The position numbers were made by a program, and so were the translations under genes. 64,000 bases of DNA from Bacteroidota bacterium (GTDB lineage: Bacteria; Bacteroidota; Bacteroidia; Bacteroidales; F082), in NCBI GenBank assembly GCA_009773165.1, contig WOUZ01000006.1, forward strand, positions 124,001-188,000, read 5' to 3'. Below, piece by piece: positions 1 through 7,807 of this stretch (the stretch's first letter is position 1; each line of letters opens with the position of its first letter). The notes beneath the pieces were generated by a model. The model did not search any database, was not told where the DNA came from, and worked only from the letters and a program-made list of their open reading frames with translations.

Positions 1-477
1 GAAAACTCCTATCCACTTACTGATGAGCCAGTTGTGATACGATTCAAAGGTTCTGTGCCACCATTCGTTTTGATACCACACATTTTCTTTATGTTTTTCG
101 CCATGGTTTTTGGAATAAGAACCAGCATCGAAGCATTGCTTAAAAGAAATCGAACCTATCAATTAACTGCCTTAACAACCATACTTATGCTAATAGGTGG
201 GTTGATTCTAGGTCCTATCGTTCAAAAATATGCGTTTGATGCTTACTGGACAGGATGGCCTTGGGGTCATGATCTTACTGACAATAAGACTATAGTTGGA
301 TTCATTTTCTGGGTAATCGCCTTGTTGGTATTGCATAAAAATAGAGAAAACAGAGTTTGGCCTATCGTAGCCATGTTTGTTATGATGGCAGTATATCTGA
401 TCCCTCATAGTGTTTTAGGTTCAGAAATAGATCACACCAAAACGAGCACGACTCCAAAAACAGAACACCCCAAATGA
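1..477 (+). CDS. Multi-pass membrane protein, C-terminal part (5' end outside window)
   Basis: The reading frame is open from base 1 and ends with TGA at 475-477, so the start lies upstream of the window; the in-frame GTG at 34 is probably not the true start. About 159 residues are visible. They contain three to four hydrophobic segments, then a short polar tail rich in Thr, Lys and Pro. Between segments lies a conserved-looking loop with GPIVQKYAF and TGWPWGHDLTDNK. I do not recognise a named family; the loop looks like that of conserved bacterial inner-membrane proteins of unknown role. The stop overlaps the next start (ATGA), so it is translationally coupled to the rhomboid gene. Function unknown. 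Confidence 0.7.
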   Translation, partial: ENSYPLTDEPVVIRFKGSVPPFVLIPHIFFMFFAMVFGIRTSIEALLKRNRTYQLTALTTILMLIGGLILGPIVQKYAFDAYWTGWPWGHDLTDNKTIVGFIFWVIALLVLHKNRENRVWPIVAMFVMMAVYLIPHSVLGSEIDHTKTSTTPKTEHPK

Positions 478-1085
478 CCATCCTCATAATTGTCATAACG
501 GTTTTAGTGTCACTTTTGGCGATGCAAAACCCTACCCTTTTCCATCGTTTAAGTTTTAGTCCCTGGCTGATACACGAGAAGAAACAAAGCTGGCGTTTTG
601 TAAGTTATGGGCTGATCCATGCCGGATGGATGCACTTGGCTGTCAATATGTTTGTGCTGTACTCCTTTGGCAGAATAGTTGAAGAAAGTTTTCAAATAAT
701 TTTTGGAACTCCCAAAGGGTTATTATTTTATGCCCTGCTGTACGTTGGAGGAATTTTGTTTTCAACTCTTTACGATTATGCAAAGCATAAGAGTGATATT
801 TATTACAATGCAGTGGGTGCTTCAGGTGCTGTTGCTGCCGTGTTATTTTCCAGTATTATCATCAATCCGACAGCCTCACTTTTTGTTTTTCCAATTCCTT
901 TCCCGATTCCAGCATTTGTGTTTGGGGTCCTTTATCTTTTGTACTCCATGTATATGGGCAAAAAAGGCCAGGATAATATCGGACATAATGCACATTTTTA
1001 TGGTGCAGTTTTCGGCGTTGTTTTCACGCTCATCGTTGAGCCTGATTTAGCAAATATGTTCTGGTTTCAATTGATGAATCAATAA
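474..1085 (+). CDS. Rhomboid family intramembrane serine protease
   Basis: Predicted intramembrane serine protease that cleaves transmembrane substrates inside the inner membrane. The 203-residue protein has about six hydrophobic segments. Catalytic features are visible: Ser117 in GASG (VGASGAV, ~114-120) and His174 in HNAHFYGA. The oxyanion-side HxxxN is also present in WMHLAVNM (His54, Asn58). Length fits the minimal rhomboid core with no extra domain. The start overlaps the upstream membrane-protein gene by ATGA, suggesting one transcript. The gene ends 4 bp before the convergent algH stop, with no obvious terminator between. Substrate cannot be inferred. Confidence 0.92.
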   Translation: MTILIIVITVLVSLLAMQNPTLFHRLSFSPWLIHEKKQSWRFVSYGLIHAGWMHLAVNMFVLYSFGRIVEESFQIIFGTPKGLLFYALLYVGGILFSTLYDYAKHKSDIYYNAVGASGAVAAVLFSSIIINPTASLFVFPIPFPIPAFVFGVLYLLYSMYMGKKGQDNIGHNAHFYGAVFGVVFTLIVEPDLANMFWFQLMNQ

Positions 1086-1089
1086 TGGA

Positions 1090-1671
1090 CTAATTGAGAT
1101 CAGGATTTACAGGAAAACGTCTCCAAAGATCATAAGCTGGTCCCATTCGTTGCAGATAATTGTTCCACATCTTATCCGACTTAGTTTTAAATAAGGATCG
1201 AAGATTAGTTTCGGATACGACCCAGGCATTGTTCTTTAACTCTTCATCCAACTGGCTGGGTGACCATCCTGCATAACCCAGAAAAAAACGAATCTGATCT
1301 TTTCCAATCAGCCCTAGCTTCAAAAGTTCTTTCACTATTTCAAGATCACCTCCCCAATAAATCCCTGGCAAAATTTCGCTACTGTCAGGAACTTCATTTC
1401 CTAGGGTATGAATGAAATATAGATTATCGGTTTGAACCGGACCACCTATAAATACAGGTGCAGGAAAATCAGGAAAGTCTGGAAGAATTTCATTCAATGT
1501 TGTTCCGGTAGGCTTATTCATTACCAAACCAAAAGTTCCTTCGTCGTTATGATCAGCCAAAAGGATGACAGACCTGCCAAAATAGAATTCGTCCATCAAA
1601 GGTTCAGCAATTAATACCCTTCCGCGTCTGGGTTTCAAATCGTTACTTTTTATATGTATCAGCTTTTCCAT
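1090..1671 (-). CDS. YqgE/AlgH family protein
   Basis: A 193-residue protein of the YqgE/AlgH (DUF179) family. The N-terminal signature RGRVLIAEPLMDEFYFGRSVI is present, followed by LLADHNDEGTFGLVMNKPTG, FIGGPV and the C-terminal FLGYAGWSPSQLDEEL. These are the conserved blocks of the family, and length is typical. The biochemical role is unsettled; AlgH was named for an effect on alginate in Pseudomonas, which need not apply here. The gene is divergent from murL with only about 17 bp between start codons if murL begins at its first possible GTG, which argues that murL starts further in. It converges with the rhomboid gene. Confidence 0.9.
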   Translation of the reverse strand: MEKLIHIKSNDLKPRRGRVLIAEPLMDEFYFGRSVILLADHNDEGTFGLVMNKPTGTTLNEILPDFPDFPAPVFIGGPVQTDNLYFIHTLGNEVPDSSEILPGIYWGGDLEIVKELLKLGLIGKDQIRFFLGYAGWSPSQLDEELKNNAWVVSETNLRSLFKTKSDKMWNNYLQRMGPAYDLWRRFPVNPDLN

Positions 1672-1688
1672 GCTATCTTTTCTCTAAG

Positions 1689-3122
1689 GTGTGCACTTGT
1701 ATTATACAAAACACTAATTTTACTGCTCAATCAAAAAATGTACCACGCTTGAAAACAGTTCATAATCAGTCTCACTTTGAACAACTAAGATCAGATTACC
1801 CGTTTTTTGAATACCAAAATTACCGGTTTTTGGAGGAAGAAAATGCATACCGACTACAATTTAACTTTAATTTAGGAAATAAATATACCTTTCAACCTGA
1901 GACGGTCATCCCTAAAAAAAGTTTCTTTAAAACGTCAGTAAATCAAGATTTGTTGCATTGGATGGCATTTCATATTGGCATGGTTGAACTTATAAGCTAT
2001 TGGAAACTGGCGTGCCCTCCCTTGGTAATCATCAAACCATTTCAATTGAAAACAGAGCAACTAAGCTGGTGGAAAAAATTGTATTTTAATGGGTTAGGTG
2101 AGTTTTTTTATGTTAACGACATCTCAACTTCCATCGAAAACTTCATGGAAATACGATGTGACAGTTCAAAAATCGGTTTGGCAGCTGAAATTACACCACA
2201 ACCGCTTACAATTGTACCTGTTGGAGGAGGAAAAGACTCTGTTGTAACTCTTGAATTGCTTAAAAAAAGTCACAAAACGATTGTCCCCCTGATTGTTAAT
2301 CCTAGGAAAGCAAGTTCCGACACTGCCAGTGTTGCAGGTTTCAGTCCGGAAGCGACTATTGTTATCAACCGGTCGATTGATCCTCTATTGCTGCAACTAA
2401 ATTCAGCCGGTTTTTTAAACGGACACACCCCATTTTCTGCTTTGCTTGCGTTTCATTCTGCCTTTGCTGCACTTATTACCGGTGCAGGCAATATTGCTCT
2501 GTCAAATGAATCAAGTGCCAGTGAGTCAACAGTTCACGGTGAAAATATCAACCATCAATACAGTAAATCATTTGAATTTGAGAGCGATTTCCGATTCTAT
2601 CTGAACCGGTTTATTGTAAAAGGCGTTAACTATTTCAGTTTTTTGCGACCCCTGAGTGAACTTCAAATAGCCTTTCAGTTTAGTAAATTACCTGAATATC
2701 ACGCAGTTTTCAGGAGTTGTAACGCTGGAAGTAAAACTGATAGCTGGTGTGGAAAATGTCCCAAATGCCTCTTCACCTTCCTTATTTTATCTCCTTTTTT
2801 GAAGGAAAAGGAACTGAAAGCCATTTTCGGGAAAAACCTGCTTGAAGATACTCAGTTGAGTTACACTTTAGAAGAGCTAAGAGGCAAAACCGCTGCCAAA
2901 CCGTTTGAATGTGTTGGTACTGTTGAAGAAGTTGAACTGGCCGTCAGATCAGTGGTTCAACGCTATGATGGCATAGATAAACCGCTTTTAATCAACATGC
3001 TTATGGAAACTGATGCCGGTCAAATCCAGACAGATTTGAAAATTGCTCTGAGACACTTCGACCCACAGCATTTTCTGGATGAATCATTCATTAAAATATT
3101 AAAAGATGCCATCGGGAATTGA
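1689..3122 (+). CDS. murL: UDP-MurNAc-L-Ala-L-Glu epimerase (MurL-like)
   Basis: Predicted ATP-dependent epimerase converting the terminal L-Glu of UDP-MurNAc-L-Ala-L-Glu to D-Glu, a route to peptidoglycan D-Glu that bypasses glutamate racemase. Seen: a PP-loop-like nucleotide motif PVGGGKDSVV (~177-186), the conserved stretch LSNESSASE (~271-279), and FRSCN followed by a cysteine cluster CGKCPKC (354-360). A PP-loop suits chemistry that makes an acyl-adenylate. The strongest support is context: the next gene, overlapping by 17 bp, is a MurD-type ligase, the pairing described for Xanthomonas MurL/MurD2. The GTG at 1689 gives 477 residues, but it is 17 bp from the divergent algH start and the first ~30 residues look unconserved, so the real start may be downstream. 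An unrelated PP-loop enzyme is the alternative. Confidence 0.8.
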   Translation: MCTCIIQNTNFTAQSKNVPRLKTVHNQSHFEQLRSDYPFFEYQNYRFLEEENAYRLQFNFNLGNKYTFQPETVIPKKSFFKTSVNQDLLHWMAFHIGMVELISYWKLACPPLVIIKPFQLKTEQLSWWKKLYFNGLGEFFYVNDISTSIENFMEIRCDSSKIGLAAEITPQPLTIVPVGGGKDSVVTLELLKKSHKTIVPLIVNPRKASSDTASVAGFSPEATIVINRSIDPLLLQLNSAGFLNGHTPFSALLAFHSAFAALITGAGNIALSNESSASESTVHGENINHQYSKSFEFESDFRFYLNRFIVKGVNYFSFLRPLSELQIAFQFSKLPEYHAVFRSCNAGSKTDSWCGKCPKCLFTFLILSPFLKEKELKAIFGKNLLEDTQLSYTLEELRGKTAAKPFECVGTVEEVELAVRSVVQRYDGIDKPLLINMLMETDAGQIQTDLKIALRHFDPQHFLDESFIKILKDAIGN

Positions 3123-4395
3123 TACGATACTTTCATCCATCCGGAACAAAACAATTCTGATTCTTGGTTTTGGTCGTGAAGGAAAGTCAACAGTTAAGTT
3201 TTTGCTCGAGTGGATTCCCGAAGCAGAGATCGGTATCGCTGATTTAAATCCGGTCCCGACTGACATCCTAAATAACAACCCCAATATCTGCACCTATAGT
3301 GGTGAGTGCTATTTGGAAGCAATAAGTAAGTATGAACTAATCATCAAAACTCCAGGAATTCCAGGCCGATTCTTGTCTTTGAGAGATGATCAAATACTGA
3401 CATCCCAAACAGATTTATTTCTTGCTGCATTTCATAAGCAAACGATAGGTGTGACCGGCACAAAAGGAAAAAGCACAACCTCGAGTTTAATTCATCACTT
3501 GCTCCTGAATACCGGATTTAAGTCCATTTTAACGGGTAATATTGGGATACCTTGTTTTGATATCCTTCCACAAATTACCGACGACTCAAAGGTTGTGTTC
3601 GAATTGTCAGCAAATCAACTTGAACATGTAAGACATTCTCCCGCTATAGCTGTTCTTCTTAATATTTACGAGGAGCATCTGGATCATTTTGGAACTTTTG
3701 AAGCCTATAAAAACGCAAAACTTAACCTGATAATTAACGCGCTTCCTGGTGATACACTTATCCTCTACAAGGACCTATCTATAAATTTTGACCGTCAAAA
3801 TGTGAAGATTGAGCTCTTCCCCTCAGTAAAATACCCTGATTCATTCGATTTGAAACTCCCGGGTGAGCATAATCAATGGAATGCACAGGCAGCTGTTCTG
3901 GCGTGTTTAGCAGCAGGTGCTGATTTTGAATCATTAAAAGCTCATCTCGCCACTTTTAAAGGACTTCCCCATCGATTGGAGTATGTTGGAGAAAAGGCAG
4001 AGGTTCATTTTTATAACGATAGCATCGCTACCATTCCAGAAGCCTGTATTGCTGCTCTTCAAACTTTTAAGAAGGTTGATTTTCTGTTTCTGGGAGGGTT
4101 CGACCGCGGAATTCATTACTCAATTCTCACTGATTACATAAAAAATCATCCGGTTCGGCATATTTTGCTCACAGGTGATGCGGGTAAACGTATTGGTAAT
4201 GATTTAACTGACTTAAAACATCCAGGTATTACTTTGCATTATTTTAAAACCATGGAAGAAGCTTTTCGCATCATCCACGACTTGAAACAAACGGGTGATG
4301 TTTGTTTACTTTCTCCTGCCGCAGCAAGCTACGATCAATACAAAAATTTTGAGCATCGTGGCGAAGTTTTTAAGTCGTTGGTTGCTAACTTTTAG
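3106..4395 (+). CDS. murD2: UDP-MurNAc-L-alanine--glutamate ligase (MurD family, probable MurD2)
   Basis: Mur ligase adding glutamate to UDP-MurNAc-L-Ala in the cytoplasm. The N-terminal Rossmann-like UDP-binding domain opens with ILGFGREGKST (~20-29). The central ATPase domain carries GVTGTKGKSTT (~116-125), ELSANQLEHV and LLNIYEEHLDHFG. The C-terminal domain carries NDSIATIPEA and LLSPAAASYDQYKNFEHRG. Length, 429 residues, is near the usual ~440. It overlaps murL by 17 bp. MurD2 enzymes of this pairing use L-Glu rather than D-Glu, so by context the substrate here is probably L-Glu, but the sequence alone does not prove that. If a canonical murD lies elsewhere in the genome, this is a dedicated second enzyme. 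Confidence 0.88.
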   Translation: MPSGIDTILSSIRNKTILILGFGREGKSTVKFLLEWIPEAEIGIADLNPVPTDILNNNPNICTYSGECYLEAISKYELIIKTPGIPGRFLSLRDDQILTSQTDLFLAAFHKQTIGVTGTKGKSTTSSLIHHLLLNTGFKSILTGNIGIPCFDILPQITDDSKVVFELSANQLEHVRHSPAIAVLLNIYEEHLDHFGTFEAYKNAKLNLIINALPGDTLILYKDLSINFDRQNVKIELFPSVKYPDSFDLKLPGEHNQWNAQAAVLACLAAGADFESLKAHLATFKGLPHRLEYVGEKAEVHFYNDSIATIPEACIAALQTFKKVDFLFLGGFDRGIHYSILTDYIKNHPVRHILLTGDAGKRIGNDLTDLKHPGITLHYFKTMEEAFRIIHDLKQTGDVCLLSPAAASYDQYKNFEHRGEVFKSLVANF

Positions 4396-4422
4396 CCTTA
4401 ATAACTTTCTGCAAATTTCACA

Positions 4423-5361
4423 TTACGGAAGTTCTCCCGGGTGATTTCCAGGAGGCAGAGGCCTTTCTTTCTTTGGTGATATTGCAGGCAATAAAGGCTT
4501 CCATCCATCCTCTTCGGTTGAGCCCGATTGAATAACAGTACCTTCTCCCATCATGATATTGATTACTTCAGAGGTTCCAACTTGTCGGTAGGTTGGAGGT
4601 GGCAAGAAAAACTCTTCCCTGACTGGAGTTTCTCTGGCTTGAATAACTTCCATAACATTAGGTCCAAATGGAGTTTTAAGTACCGATCGCATTACAAGAC
4701 CGTCGTTGATAGCATTTACCCACGCATCACTTTCACGCGCAGCAGACAAAGCCGTTGGCCGACTGAAAAGCCGCATCATCGCATTTAATTTATGTAATGA
4801 GATACCGCTGTATGGCCGAATTTGCTGCGTGATCCATACTTGTTCCAACTCCATTGTATCGAGCTTTATGAGGTGTTTATGCGAATTTAGGTTCAAAATC
4901 GTAGCTACTGAGTCGGTTGATTCAATCGAAAATCGTTTTAACAATGTAGTATCCACCTCACTTGATTTCATTTCAATCAACAAGTTATCGAACTCTTTAC
5001 GTGCTTTTTCACGTTCTTGTTCGGGTAACTGCTCAATCATTATTAGTGTTTGCTGCTCTATGGTAGAAATAAATTGTTGTTTCAATGTATCTGAGGATCC
5101 CGACCAGTAGACCAACTGACGGGGAAATATAATTGTGACCTCTTCGCTCAATAAATCAAAAATAAAGGTGGATGTCTGATTTTCAACTCTTACTTTTTGA
5201 CCTTCGATGAATAAACTTTGCATTTGGAAATTACCAAAACGATCCTCTTTCTTTTCCACAATCAACCAACCTGCCATTGAAAAACCGGCATACAATAATG
5301 CTGTGACTATAAAAAAGAATCTTGTCCAATTTGTTGGTAACACAAATGTTTTTAAGTTCAT
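4423..5361 (-). CDS. Membrane-anchored hypothetical protein (DUF4412-like)
   Basis: Unrecognised 312-residue protein. A single hydrophobic segment (~14-32) follows a short basic N-terminus and looks like an uncleaved anchor or signal sequence. Residues ~48-90 (SLFIEGQKVRVE, FIFDLLSEEVTIIFPRQLVYWSG) resemble the repeating beta pattern of DUF4412-type envelope proteins, a weak resemblance. The middle is a charged helical stretch rich in Glu, Lys and Arg, and the last ~40 residues are Pro- and Gly-rich and probably disordered. It converges with murD2 and is divergent from the TPR gene at 5520. No function is proposed. Confidence 0.7.
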   Translation of the reverse strand: MNLKTFVLPTNWTRFFFIVTALLYAGFSMAGWLIVEKKEDRFGNFQMQSLFIEGQKVRVENQTSTFIFDLLSEEVTIIFPRQLVYWSGSSDTLKQQFISTIEQQTLIMIEQLPEQEREKARKEFDNLLIEMKSSEVDTTLLKRFSIESTDSVATILNLNSHKHLIKLDTMELEQVWITQQIRPYSGISLHKLNAMMRLFSRPTALSAARESDAWVNAINDGLVMRSVLKTPFGPNVMEVIQARETPVREEFFLPPPTYRQVGTSEVINIMMGEGTVIQSGSTEEDGWKPLLPAISPKKERPLPPGNHPGELP

Positions 5362-5439
5362 AGATTTAACAATTTACTTATCAATGTATTACATTTTTTA
5401 ATAACAATCTGAGAATCAAAAACTCAGCTTTACAATAGC

Positions 5440-5447
5440 CAAAGATA
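5440..5447 (-). promoter_or_regulatory. Predicted Bacteroidota -7 element
   Basis: The minus strand reads TATCTTTG, a perfect TAnnTTTG match, about 80 bp upstream of the start at 5361. No convincing -33 element is seen at the expected spacing. Confidence 0.4.
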
Positions 5448-5488
5448 AAAATTTACATCCCAAATGGGTTTTATAATTGAAAAAAAAC

Positions 5489-5496
5489 TACCTTTG
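5489..5496 (+). promoter_or_regulatory. Predicted Bacteroidota -7 element for the TPR gene
   Basis: TACCTTTG matches TAnnTTTG and lies 24 bp before the start codon at 5520, implying a short leader. A -33 TTG at 19-bp spacing is not present. Confidence 0.5.
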
Positions 5497-5519
5497 CACC
5501 TCAAAAATAAGCAGATACC

Positions 5520-6212
5520 ATGTCAAAAGAAAAAGAAATTCTCAAAAGCGGTGACGAAAAACTAGAAGTTGTTGAGGAAGCGTTGAGTAAAACCGAGAAA
5601 TTTATTGAAAACAATCAAAAAATTATCAGTATTGTAGTTGGTGTTTTGGTTGTGATCGTATTGGGTTATTTTGGATTGAAAAGATACTATTTCGAACCAC
5701 GTGAGAAAGAAGCTCAGGTTCAGATGTTTGCAGCAGAAAAGTATTTTGAACTTGATTCATTGAATAAAGCATTGTTTGGCAATGATAACAACCCTGGATT
5801 CATTGATATCATCAGCCAATATGGTTCGACCAAAGCAGGCAATCTAGCTAAATATTACGCCGGTATTTCATTTCTCCGCCAGGGCAATTATCAGGAAGCA
5901 ATCAATTACCTGAAAAAGTTCGATGCTAACGACAACATTATCGGACCTTTGGCAATTGGCGCAACAGCTGATGCTTATGTTGAATTGAACGATCTAGGCA
6001 AAGCAGCTGAATTATATGTTAAAGCAGCTAAACAAAGCGATAACGAATTTACAAAACCATTGATGCTTTTCAAAGCCGGAAGAGTTTATGAATTGAATAA
6101 CAATTTCAAAAAGGCAAGTGAAGTATACGAAATAATCAAAAAAGACTTCCCTAATTCAACAGAAGGCCGTACAATTGATAAATACCTTGAGCGCGCCAAA
6201 GGGAAAGTATAA
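5520..6212 (+). CDS. Membrane-anchored tetratricopeptide repeat protein
   Basis: A 230-residue protein with a cytoplasmic charged N-terminus (~1-34), one transmembrane helix (~35-53) and a C-terminal domain of TPR-like helical pairs (~105-225; for example GNYQEAINYLKKFD, NDLGKAAELYVKAAK, NNFKKASEVYEIIKKDFPNS). The architecture resembles YfgM-type proteins, ancillary to the Sec translocon, but this is a resemblance in layout rather than proof. The domain after the anchor would face the periplasm. The gene has its own promoter and is followed by a clear intrinsic terminator, so it looks monocistronic. Confidence 0.85.
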   Translation: MSKEKEILKSGDEKLEVVEEALSKTEKFIENNQKIISIVVGVLVVIVLGYFGLKRYYFEPREKEAQVQMFAAEKYFELDSLNKALFGNDNNPGFIDIISQYGSTKAGNLAKYYAGISFLRQGNYQEAINYLKKFDANDNIIGPLAIGATADAYVELNDLGKAAELYVKAAKQSDNEFTKPLMLFKAGRVYELNNNFKKASEVYEIIKKDFPNSTEGRTIDKYLERAKGKV

Positions 6213-6235
6213 ATTGCTTTTTAAAAGATATAATT

Positions 6236-6262
6236 AACCTGGCAATTTTGTCAGGTTTTTTT
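6236..6262 (+). terminator. Intrinsic terminator after the TPR gene
   Basis: Stem AACCTG (6236-6241) pairs with CAGGTT (6252-6257) across a 10-nt loop and is followed by a T run. Confidence 0.8.
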
Positions 6263-6277
6263 ATTCGTTCATTTTTC

Positions 6278-6285
6278 TATTTTTG
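6278..6285 (+). promoter_or_regulatory. Predicted Bacteroidota -7 element for fmt
   Basis: TATTTTTG matches TAnnTTTG, 22 bp before the fmt start codon and just after the preceding terminator. Confidence 0.5.
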
Positions 6286-6307
6286 TTAATCACAAATTAT
6301 TTCACTG

Positions 6308-7273
6308 ATGCGTATCGTTTTTTTTGGGACTCCTGATTTCGCAGCTGAACAACTCGAATACCTTATTAAACAAGGAGTTGAAATAGTTGCAATTGTAACA
6401 GCACCTGATAAGCCAGCAGGTCGTGGCAAAAAACTGAGTCAATCATCTGTTAAGGCAGTTGCACTCAAGTACATGATCCCTGTTTTTCAACCTACAAATT
6501 TAAAAGATCCCTCTTTTATCAATGATTTGAAAAGTGTTTGTGCTGATCTTTTTGTGGTTATTGCTTTCAGAATGCTGCCCGAAGTTATTTGGAAACTGCC
6601 TCCACTTGGGACTTTTAACCTTCATGCATCCCTACTGCCTCACTACAGAGGTGCTGCCCCAATCAACCGTGCAATCATCAATGGTGAAAGCAGAACAGGC
6701 CTTACCACTTTTTTTATCAATGAGACAATTGATACGGGACATATCCTTAAGCAGGTTGAGATCGAAATAGGTGCTAATGAAACATCAGGTGAGTTGCATG
6801 ATCGAATGATTGAAGAAGGTAAGAAATTGATCATAAATACTTTGCAAGATATCGAACACGGAAGATCAACTGTTTTGGCTCAAGCATCTGTCATAACAGA
6901 TTCCACACTTTTGAAAACTGCACCAAAACTTTATAAAGAGGATGGGAAAATAATTTGGGGAAAAGAAGGAAATGAAATTCATAATCAAATCAGAGGATTG
7001 AGCCCACATCCCGGTGCTTTCACTCAATTAATTGATAATGAAGGAAATACTTTAGATATTAAAATTTACAGAAGTGAATTTGAGAGCAAATTTCATGACG
7101 AAGCCCAATTCACCCTTATGACAGACAACCGAACTTATTTAAAAGTTGCATTGAGAGATGGCTATTTGCATTTGAATCAACTACAGCAAGCAGGAAAAAA
7201 GACTCTTTTCCAAAAAGAGTTTTTAAACGGTTTCAAATTTAGCGGAAAGTGGAGTGTAAATCTTGCCTACTAG
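6308..7273 (+). CDS. fmt: Methionyl-tRNA formyltransferase
   Basis: Transfers a formyl group from 10-formyl-tetrahydrofolate to initiator Met-tRNA in the cytoplasm. The N-terminal domain opens with MRIVFFGTPDFA. The formyltransferase active-site block is intact: NLHASLLPHYRGAAPINRAI, with Asn104, His106 and the SLLP loop at 108-111, and Asp142 in ETIDTG. The C-terminal domain (~205-321) is the OB-fold-like tRNA-binding part. Length, 321 residues, is typical. It follows a terminator and carries its own -7 element. No def (deformylase) gene is adjacent, unlike the common fmt-def pair. Confidence 0.96.
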   Translation: MRIVFFGTPDFAAEQLEYLIKQGVEIVAIVTAPDKPAGRGKKLSQSSVKAVALKYMIPVFQPTNLKDPSFINDLKSVCADLFVVIAFRMLPEVIWKLPPLGTFNLHASLLPHYRGAAPINRAIINGESRTGLTTFFINETIDTGHILKQVEIEIGANETSGELHDRMIEEGKKLIINTLQDIEHGRSTVLAQASVITDSTLLKTAPKLYKEDGKIIWGKEGNEIHNQIRGLSPHPGAFTQLIDNEGNTLDIKIYRSEFESKFHDEAQFTLMTDNRTYLKVALRDGYLHLNQLQQAGKKTLFQKEFLNGFKFSGKWSVNLAY

Positions 7274-7316
7274 AGTGTTCAAAACACTGAAAAACAACAG
7301 TTTCATCCTTTAAGAC

Positions 7317-7331
7317 TGCTTCATTGAAGCA
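7317..7331. repeat. Short perfect palindrome between fmt and the HU gene
   Basis: TGCTTCA and TGAAGCA flank a single T. The arms are too close for a good hairpin terminator and there is no T run, so if functional it is more likely a protein-binding site. It lies about 60 bp upstream of the HU promoter. Confidence 0.3.
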
Positions 7332-7389
7332 ATATGCAAGTAATTATAACTATTTTAAAGAAAAATATTCAATTTTTTAGCATAAACAC

Positions 7390-7419
7390 TTGCTTTTGAT
7401 CAATTATAGTTTATTTTTG
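7390..7419 (+). promoter_or_regulatory. Bacteroidota-type promoter for the HU gene
   Basis: A -33 TTG (7390-7392) and a -7 TATTTTTG (7412-7419) are separated by exactly 19 bp, matching the Bacteroidota sigma-ABfr consensus. The start codon is 39 bp downstream. Confidence 0.75.
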
Positions 7420-7458
7420 TGCCTTGTTCGACCAATATTCTAACTAATATCCAAAAAG

Positions 7459-7731
7459 ATGAACAAAGCTGAATTAATCGATGTAATGGCTGCAGAAGCC
7501 GGTTTAACAAAAGCAGATGCCAAGAAAGCCTTGGACGCTTTTATTGCTTCAACCTCAAAAGCACTTCAGGAAGGTGACAAAGTTACCTTGGTTGGTTTCG
7601 GGACTTTTTCTGTTTCAGGCAGATCTGAAAGAAAAGGACGTAATCCTCAAACTGGCATTGAAATTAGTATCGCTGCTAAAAAAGTTGTTAAGTTCAAACC
7701 AGGTTCTGAATTATCAGCAACAGTAAAATAA
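7459..7731 (+). CDS. HU family DNA-binding protein
   Basis: Nucleoid-associated dimeric DNA-bending protein of 90 residues. The N-terminal helical dimerisation part ([20 protein letters not shown]) is followed by [25 protein letters not shown], the conserved beta arm that wraps DNA, including the RNPQTG tip, and by the C-terminal [15 protein letters not shown]. This is a full-length canonical HU with no extension. It has a strong-looking promoter and a strong terminator, consistent with an abundant monocistronic transcript. Confidence 0.96.
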   Translation: MNKAELIDVMAAEAGLTKADAKKALDAFIASTSKALQEGDKVTLVGFGTFSVSGRSERKGRNPQTGIEISIAAKKVVKFKPGSELSATVK

Positions 7732-7752
7732 TTTTTACGTTCTGAAATGGTT

Positions 7753-7790
7753 AAAGTCCTGCTAGTTGTTATCTAACAGGACTTTTTTTT
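7753..7790 (+). terminator. Intrinsic terminator after the HU gene
   Basis: AAAGTCCTG (7753-7761) pairs with CAGGACTTT (7777-7785), followed by a run of eight T residues. It ends 18 bp before the convergent ctaB stop. Confidence 0.9.
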
Positions 7791-7807
7791 ATTTAGTTGT
7801 ATTACAA

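Noticed and set aside
4706-5110. 134-codon open frame antisense to the hypothetical gene
   Set aside because: It is a shadow of the minus-strand gene; its composition is unlike a protein and there is no promoter or start signal.
7274-7288. Hairpin AGTGTT/AACACT as the fmt terminator
   Set aside because: The loop is only three bases and no T run follows; it is followed by A-rich sequence.
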